Positions 15,249 through 19,581 of a stretch of DNA of 19,581 nt are shown here, piece after piece. Under the pieces are notes generated by a model. That model saw only the letters and a program-made list of their open reading frames with translations, ran no database searches and was not told the origin of the DNA. Numbering within the stretch: the first letter of the stretch is position 1; every line of letters begins with the position of its first letter. This DNA comes from RGIG8497 sp045593265 (lineage in GTDB: Bacteria > Bacillota > Clostridia > RGIG6154): the NCBI GenBank assembly GCA_045593265.1, contig JAZNWH010000038.1, positions 1 to 19,581 on the forward strand, given 5' to 3'. The translations under genes and the position numbers were made by a program.

Positions 15249-16012
15249 TATTTGGATACTGCTTCTTTTTTATATTTATTTGGCGAAACTCCTGTATGTT
15301 TTTTAAATATCTTACTAAACTGCAACGGGTCATCATATCCTACGGAATAAGCAATAAAGGAAACGGAGAAAAGTCCCATTTCGATTAATTCCTTTGCTCT
15401 TTTTATACGGTTTGAAAGAATATACTCCTGAGGAGAAATACCACATTTTTCATAAAATACGTTCCGAAAATACGCACGGCTTAAATGAAGATGGTCAGCA
15501 ACCTCTTTGACACTGAAATGACGGTGAATATTCGACATTATAAACTCCTTGGCCTTTAATACATATTCATCTCTTAAATCATTTTTCTCTTTATCAAGTC
15601 CCCGTTCCTTATGGTACGATAAAAACATTTTTACAATTGCTTCATTTCTGAGATTGTTTCCATAGGAAAAAATGTTATTTTCCTTTATATAATCGTAAGT
15701 TTTAAGAATTTCGTTACTATAGTCAAAATTGAAAACGCAGTCATCAGAAAGCATATTTGCTTCCTCCATAATCGCTTCGGCATTCTCATCGTCAAAGCAT
15801 AGCCACAGATATTTCCACGGATTTTTTTTGTCGGGATAATAGGAAACCGCTGTGTTCTTGAGGCACACAAACCCCTGTCCTTTTCCTAATAATTTCCCAT
15901 TAAAACATCCTTTACCGGAAATTATATAATGGATTGCCGTATCGTGGCGAACACCCTTTACTTCCTTTTTATCACTGCTGCATTGTTCCAAAACAACATC
16001 ATGTAAATGCAT
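15248..16012 (-). CDS. AraC-family transcriptional regulator
   Basis: The protein is about 254 residues. An N-terminal cupin-like sensor (HYIISGKGCFNGK, YYPDKKNPWKYLWLCF) is followed by the C-terminal double helix-turn-helix (FSVKEVADHLHLSRAYFRNVFYEKCGISP and IAYSVGYDDPLQFSKIFKKHTG, given here as landmarks around residues 155-245; the second block includes the conserved SPNKYKK end). AraC regulators of this design usually activate sugar-use genes on ligand binding, and this one is divergent from a beta-galactosidase gene, its likely target. The start at 16012 is preferred because TGGAG lies six bases upstream; in-frame ATGs at 16024 and 16039 are alternatives. Confidence 0.9.
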   Translation of the reverse strand: MHLHDVVLEQCSSDKKEVKGVRHDTAIHYIISGKGCFNGKLLGKGQGFVCLKNTAVSYYPDKKNPWKYLWLCFDDENAEAIMEEANMLSDDCVFNFDYSNEILKTYDYIKENNIFSYGNNLRNEAIVKMFLSYHKERGLDKEKNDLRDEYVLKAKEFIMSNIHRHFSVKEVADHLHLSRAYFRNVFYEKCGISPQEYILSNRIKRAKELIEMGLFSVSFIAYSVGYDDPLQFSKIFKKHTGVSPNKYKKEAVSK

Positions 16013-16061
16013 ATAAATCTCCATTCCGCCACCATACATCGGCACAAATAGTAATTAAATT

Positions 16062-16199
16062 TCTCTTATCCGTGTGGCAAGGAATGATAAGAGATTTTTT
16101 GCCCATGTGCGTTTCTTTGCCAAAAGCAAAGAAAATTTCGCACGGGCTTTTTAAATCCGCCGGAGGCAATAATGGGAAAGGAACTTTCACATTATTACC
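16062..16199. repeat. Three-hairpin structured element between araC-type gene and lacZ
   Basis: Three stems follow one another. The first is TCTCTTATC (16062-16070) with GATAAGAGA (16086-16094), then TTTTTT. The second joins 16101-16120 (GCCCATGTGCGTTTCTTTGC) to 16126-16147, followed by TTTTT. The third is GGCAATAATGGGAAAG (16165-16180) with CTTTCACATTATTACC (16184-16199) around GAA, with two mismatches. A GCCGGAGGC-type palindrome sits between the second and third. T tracts after the first two stems lie on the plus strand, as in terminators. In the minus direction all three fall in the predicted 5' leader of the AraC-type gene. It may be a dispersed palindromic repeat or a structured leader. 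Confidence 0.6.
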
Positions 16200-16209
16200 C
16201 CATAGTACG

Positions 16210-16239
16210 ATTATACCATATTTCCCCACGAAAATGCAA
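16210..16239 (-). promoter_or_regulatory. Promoter of the AraC-type regulator gene
   Basis: On the minus strand TTGCAT (16239-16234) and a perfect TATAAT (16215-16210) are separated by 18 bases, with TGG just before the -10. Initiation near 16203 would place a leader of about 190 bases, holding all three hairpins, before the start codon. Confidence 0.65.
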
Positions 16240-16269
16240 TGTATTTTATCATTTTTTTATTGTATTATA
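16238..16269 (+). promoter_or_regulatory. Possible AraC half-sites in the lacZ promoter region
   Basis: AATGTATTTTA (16238-16248) recurs as ATTGTATTATA (16259-16269), offset 21 bases or about two helical turns, as often seen for AraC-type half-sites. The TATTAT near 16263 could be a -10 without a good -35, which would fit an activator-dependent promoter. The sequence is very AT-rich, so chance similarity is possible. Confidence 0.3.
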
Positions 16270-16303
16270 AATTGTTAGGACAAATTACGAAAGGAAGATA
16301 CGC

Positions 16304-19300
16304 GTGAAAGATTTCGAAAATCCGAAATTAACTCATATTAACAGATATAAAGAACATGCTTATTTTATCCCATATACGGATGTTTTTTCTGCCTTAAAGG
16401 GGAAAAAAGCTTTTTCTCCTTACTATATGCTTTTAAACGGAGAATGGAACTTTAAATATTTTGAAAGATATGCTGATGTAGGTGAAAATATAGAATCAAT
16501 TACTGACTACGTAACTTTGCCTGTCCCATCAAACTGGCAGATGTACGGTTACGATGTACCTCAGTATACAAATGTTATTTATCCAATCCCAATGGACCCT
16601 CCCTTTGTTCCTGTGGATAATCCATGCGGAGTTTATACAAGAGATTTTTATGTTCCCGAATCTTTTGATAACAGAGACGTACATATTGTTTTTGAAGGCG
16701 TTGACTCATTTTTATATCTTTACATAAACGGTAAAAAAGTCGGAATGAGCAAAGTTCCTCATGTTCCTGCTGAATTTGATATAACACCATACCTTGTTAA
16801 AGGCAAAAATGTTATAACTGCTGTTGTATTGAAATGGTGCGACGGAACATATATGGAAGATCAGGACTGTTTCAGAGTAAGCGGTATTTTCAGAGATGTT
16901 TATCTGGTAGCAAGAGCTAAAGACAGAGTTGAAGACGTATTTGTAAAAGCAGGTCTTGATAATAACTACAAAGACGGAACCTTTGAAGCAGCATTTTCTC
17001 TTACAGGTTCTCCTTCAGTTACTGTAAGTCTTACCAATGCAGAAAATGAGACAATTTTCGTAACAGAAGTAAATAATGACACAACAGTTGCTACAATAAT
17101 TGAAAATATCTCTCCCTGGTCTGCAGAAAAACCTGTACTTTACAATTTGATTATTGAAACAAAGGACGAGATTATTGTACAGAAAATCGGCTTCCGTACA
17201 ATTGAAACAAGCAAAGACGGAGAATTACTTATAAACGGTGTTTCTGTTAAAATAAAAGGTGTTAACAGACACGACTCTCACCCCGAATTTGCACATGTTA
17301 CACCAATAAAACATATTATAAAAGATTTAACTCTTATGAAACAGCTTAACATAAATACCATAAGAACATCTCATTATCCAAATACATCGGAATTTTATTC
17401 CCTTTGTGATGAATATGGTTTTTATGTAATAGATGAAGCAGATTTAGAATCACACGGACAGTGTTTCCACGAAGGCTGGCCTCATTACTATCCTTACAGA
17501 GAATTTAACGTAACACAAAATAAATTATGGACAGATGCCGCTCTTGACAGACTTTCAAGAATGTTTGAAAGGGATAAAAATCATCCGTCAATCATTATGT
17601 GGTCTATGGGCAACGAATCAGACTATGGTGAAAACCATAATATTATGTGCAGATGGATTAAAGAAAAGGACGATACTCGCCTTGTTCATTACGAAGGTGC
17701 TTCAAGAGAATATCTTCTTGACTCCAAGTACGACCACCCCTTTGATGTGGAAAGTGCTATGTATCCAACTGTTAAAGAGATAAAAAATGACCTTAAAAAG
17801 TTCAAAAATAACAAACCTTACCTTTTATGCGAATACGTTCACGCAATGGGCTTCGGTCCCGGCGAAATGCGTGATTACTGGGATTTGATTTATTCTTCAA
17901 AGAAGTTTATCGGAGGTTGTATCTGGGAATGGTGCGACCACACTGTAGTTTTAGAAGATGAAAACGGTAATAAAACCTACGGTTACGGTGGAGACAGTGG
18001 TGAAGCATATAACGATGGTAATTTCTGTTCCGACGGACTTGTTTTCCCTGACAGAACTCTTTCAAGCGGAGCTTTGGAAACGAAATACATTTATCAGTAT
18101 GCAAAATTCGATTACGAAAACAAGAAGCTCAAAATTAAAAATCTTCACGATTTTACAAACTTAAAAGAATATGACATAATCTGGAAGATTGAAAAAGACG
18201 GACGTGTGATAAACAAAGGCTTTATAGCCAATACCACACTTAAACCACACACAACCAAAACAGTTGCTCTTGATTTTGATATCCCTGAAAATGCAACTCT
18301 TGGCTGTTACCTTAACATTTCTATGGTAACCAAAAATGCTACAGAATTACTCCCTGAAGGATATGAAGTTGCAAAAGCACAATTTGAGCTTGTAAAAGGA
18401 ACAGGTATTCTTGCTCCTGCTACACTTTCAAAGGTTGTAATTGAAAATGAAACCGATGAATTTATATTTATTAAAGGTGCTGACTTTTACTATGTATTTA
18501 ATAAATATTATGCTTCCTTTGATGTTCTTGACAAAAACGGTTGTGATATTTTAAATGACAGAACAGCTTTTTCAACAAAACGTCCCAATATTGACAATTA
18601 CAGAAGGATGAAAGCTGACTGGGCAATAGGCGACTACGCAATTATAAACGACCGTAACTTTGTAAATGAAAACAGAGTTCGTGATGTAAAAATTAAAAAA
18701 ACAGACGATGCTGTTGTAATTGATGTAAAAATGCTTATCGCAAACTACGGACATGACAGTGTTATAAGCTCGATGGATGTAACATACACAATAAATTCTA
18801 ACGGTGTTATTGATGCAGATGTTTCAAATGCTGTTGTAAACAACACAATTCCGATTCCAAGATTCGGTATGGATTTTGTTCTTGAAGACTTAAACAACGT
18901 AGAATACTTTGGTATGGGCCCCGAGGAAAATTCTATTGATATGTACACCCTTGCACAGATGGGACACTATAAATCCACCGTCCAGGATATGCATGTTAAA
19001 TATATTATGCCTCAGGATAACGGAAACCACTCAAACACCAAAGCAGTAGCTGTTTATGATGATTTAGGAAGAGGAATAATTGTTGCTACAACCGAAAAAT
19101 TTGAATTTGCAGTTTCAAAATTCTCCCCGGAAATGATCGAGCTTGCAAAACACGATGCAGAGCTTTATGAAACAGGAAACACATATCTTCGCATCGATGC
19201 AAAGGTTATGGGAACAGGCTCAGGCTCCTGCTTCCACCCTGTTGACGAAAAATACAGAATTAATCCAAAAGATGTATTAAATTACAGCTTCAGCTTTATG

Positions 19301-19345
19301 CCTGTAATACTCGACAACGAAGAACCTTTTGACTTAATTAAATAA
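16304..19345 (+). CDS. lacZ: Glycoside hydrolase family 2 beta-galactosidase (LacZ type)
   Basis: A 1013-residue enzyme expected to hydrolyse terminal beta-galactosides such as lactose. The order of parts matches LacZ: N-terminal jelly-roll sugar-binding domain (MLLNGEWNFKYFERY, GVDSFLYLYINGKKVGMSK), Ig-like domain, then the TIM barrel (GVNRHDSHPEFA, RTSHYPN, DEADLESHG). The acid/base glutamate is E438 in MWSMGNES and the nucleophile is E510 in LLCEYVHAMG. A further Ig-like region and the C-terminal beta-sandwich (GMGPEEN, MPQDNGNHSN, HDAELYE) follow. There is no signal peptide, so it is cytoplasmic and needs sugar import. It starts with GTG after AAGGAAG. The divergent AraC-type gene is the probable regulator; no transporter gene is adjacent in the window. 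Confidence 0.95.
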   Translation: MKDFENPKLTHINRYKEHAYFIPYTDVFSALKGKKAFSPYYMLLNGEWNFKYFERYADVGENIESITDYVTLPVPSNWQMYGYDVPQYTNVIYPIPMDPPFVPVDNPCGVYTRDFYVPESFDNRDVHIVFEGVDSFLYLYINGKKVGMSKVPHVPAEFDITPYLVKGKNVITAVVLKWCDGTYMEDQDCFRVSGIFRDVYLVARAKDRVEDVFVKAGLDNNYKDGTFEAAFSLTGSPSVTVSLTNAENETIFVTEVNNDTTVATIIENISPWSAEKPVLYNLIIETKDEIIVQKIGFRTIETSKDGELLINGVSVKIKGVNRHDSHPEFAHVTPIKHIIKDLTLMKQLNINTIRTSHYPNTSEFYSLCDEYGFYVIDEADLESHGQCFHEGWPHYYPYREFNVTQNKLWTDAALDRLSRMFERDKNHPSIIMWSMGNESDYGENHNIMCRWIKEKDDTRLVHYEGASREYLLDSKYDHPFDVESAMYPTVKEIKNDLKKFKNNKPYLLCEYVHAMGFGPGEMRDYWDLIYSSKKFIGGCIWEWCDHTVVLEDENGNKTYGYGGDSGEAYNDGNFCSDGLVFPDRTLSSGALETKYIYQYAKFDYENKKLKIKNLHDFTNLKEYDIIWKIEKDGRVINKGFIANTTLKPHTTKTVALDFDIPENATLGCYLNISMVTKNATELLPEGYEVAKAQFELVKGTGILAPATLSKVVIENETDEFIFIKGADFYYVFNKYYASFDVLDKNGCDILNDRTAFSTKRPNIDNYRRMKADWAIGDYAIINDRNFVNENRVRDVKIKKTDDAVVIDVKMLIANYGHDSVISSMDVTYTINSNGVIDADVSNAVVNNTIPIPRFGMDFVLEDLNNVEYFGMGPEENSIDMYTLAQMGHYKSTVQDMHVKYIMPQDNGNHSNTKAVAVYDDLGRGIIVATTEKFEFAVSKFSPEMIELAKHDAELYETGNTYLRIDAKVMGTGSGSCFHPVDEKYRINPKDVLNYSFSFMPVILDNEEPFDLIK

Positions 19346-19352
19346 ATAAAAT

Positions 19353-19389
19353 ATGGACTGTAAAAAATCAATGATTTTTTACAGTCCAT
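19353..19389 (+). terminator. Terminator of lacZ
   Basis: ATGGACTGTAAAAAATCA and its exact reverse complement are separated by one base, giving an 18-bp palindrome just after the lacZ stop. The T run lies inside the 3' arm and the downstream flank is only weakly T-rich (CAATTTT). Its core GTAAAAAAT/ATTTTTTAC is the same as in the terminator at 8070-8114. Confidence 0.75.
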
Positions 19390-19422
19390 CAATTTTGGGG
19401 AATAGGAAAAAATGTTTCAGAA

Positions 19423-19491
19423 CGGACGAATTAAGCCCGCAGGGGTTACCCGAAGGCGTACAAAGGTACGTCGAGAGGCGAAATTCGTTCG
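19423..19491. repeat. Branched palindromic element downstream of lacZ
   Basis: The outer arms CGGACGAATT (19423-19432) and AATTCGTTCG (19482-19491) pair over 10 bp with one G-T. The inner GGCGTAC (19455-19461) pairs with GTACGTC (19466-19472) around AAAG, and a small GGG-GTTA-CCC stem sits on the left side. It is GC-richer than its flanks. A 32-codon frame (19412-19510) crosses it but is probably not a gene. Confidence 0.5.
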
Positions 19492-19513
19492 AGTAAAAAT
19501 GCTTGTTTAAATA

Positions 19514-19541
19514 GAAAAAATCGTTTAAAAACGATTTTTTC
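19514..19541. terminator. AT-rich hairpin, possible terminator
   Basis: GAAAAAATCGTTT (19514-19526) and AAACGATTTTTTC (19529-19541) are exact reverse complements. Its A and T tracts could end transcription in either direction, either as a backup for lacZ or for a gene beyond the window. No gene is seen from 19542 to the end. Confidence 0.55.
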
Positions 19542-19581
19542 CTTAAGTAATATATTTTTTGCCATTTAATAAGTTTAAAAA

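Noticed and set aside
15999..16229. 76-codon minus-strand frame across the three-hairpin region
   Set aside because: It consists of palindrome-derived sequence, overlaps the regulator start and shows no domain or codon pattern of a gene.
19412..19510. 32-residue Arg/Lys-rich peptide (MFQNGRIKPAGVTRRR...)
   Set aside because: An AGGAAAAA-type ribosome site precedes the ATG, but the frame simply reads through the palindrome, so its basic composition is explained by the repeat.

Overview
The window is a low-GC, gene-dense chromosomal segment with Shine-Dalgarno-led genes, GTG and ATG starts and many short hairpin terminators. The gene set points to an anaerobic Clostridia-type member of Bacillota, plausibly a gut commensal. 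The pointers are a V-type ATP synthase, an L-box lysine riboswitch, MurT/GatD peptidoglycan amidation, an SLH-domain amidase, a Na/Pi-PhoU transporter, and GH2 and DUF4838 carbohydrate genes. This is inference from content; no rRNA, tRNA or phylogenetic marker was compared. I see no CRISPR array and no complete mobile element.

Layout. Positions 1-2187 hold a long imperfect palindrome at the window edge, then the last two genes of a V-ATPase operon (B, D) and a bidirectional terminator. Positions 2204-4265 hold, on the minus strand, an NhaC-family transporter behind a complete lysine riboswitch, intrinsic terminator and promoter, so it is best read as the lysine transporter LysW rather than a generic Na+/H+ antiporter. 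Positions 4276-4992 (minus) encode a secreted CAP-domain protein. Positions 5086-6193 (plus) hold an orphan lysis-type cassette: a T7-lysozyme-like amidase with one SLH domain, overlapped by a holin. Positions 6196-8114 hold a Na/Pi cotransporter with a PhoU-like tail. Positions 8120-10111 (minus) hold a DUF4838 carbohydrate-active-type gene broken by one frameshift.

Positions 10180-12426 (plus) hold murT-gatD, whose products amidate D-Glu in lipid II. The gap after gatD (12427-12664) contains a tight cluster of DnaA-box-like 9-mers with a perfect 13-bp inverted repeat at its borders. Then argS and a PHP-family phosphatase form a short operon (12665-15204). Positions 15248-19389 hold a divergent AraC-type regulator and a 1013-residue GH2 beta-galactosidase, with a three-hairpin element between them. 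The last 190 bases hold a second palindromic element and a hairpin, without a convincing gene.

The genes fall into ion and energy metabolism (V-ATPase, LysW, Na/Pi), cell envelope (CAP, amidase/holin, MurT/GatD), translation and amino acids (argS, PHP phosphatase), and glycan use (DUF4838 protein, AraC/beta-galactosidase). The strongest leads are the lysine riboswitch with a promoter that overlaps its possible outer stem, the DnaA-box cluster, the orphan amidase-holin pair and the structured intergenic elements.
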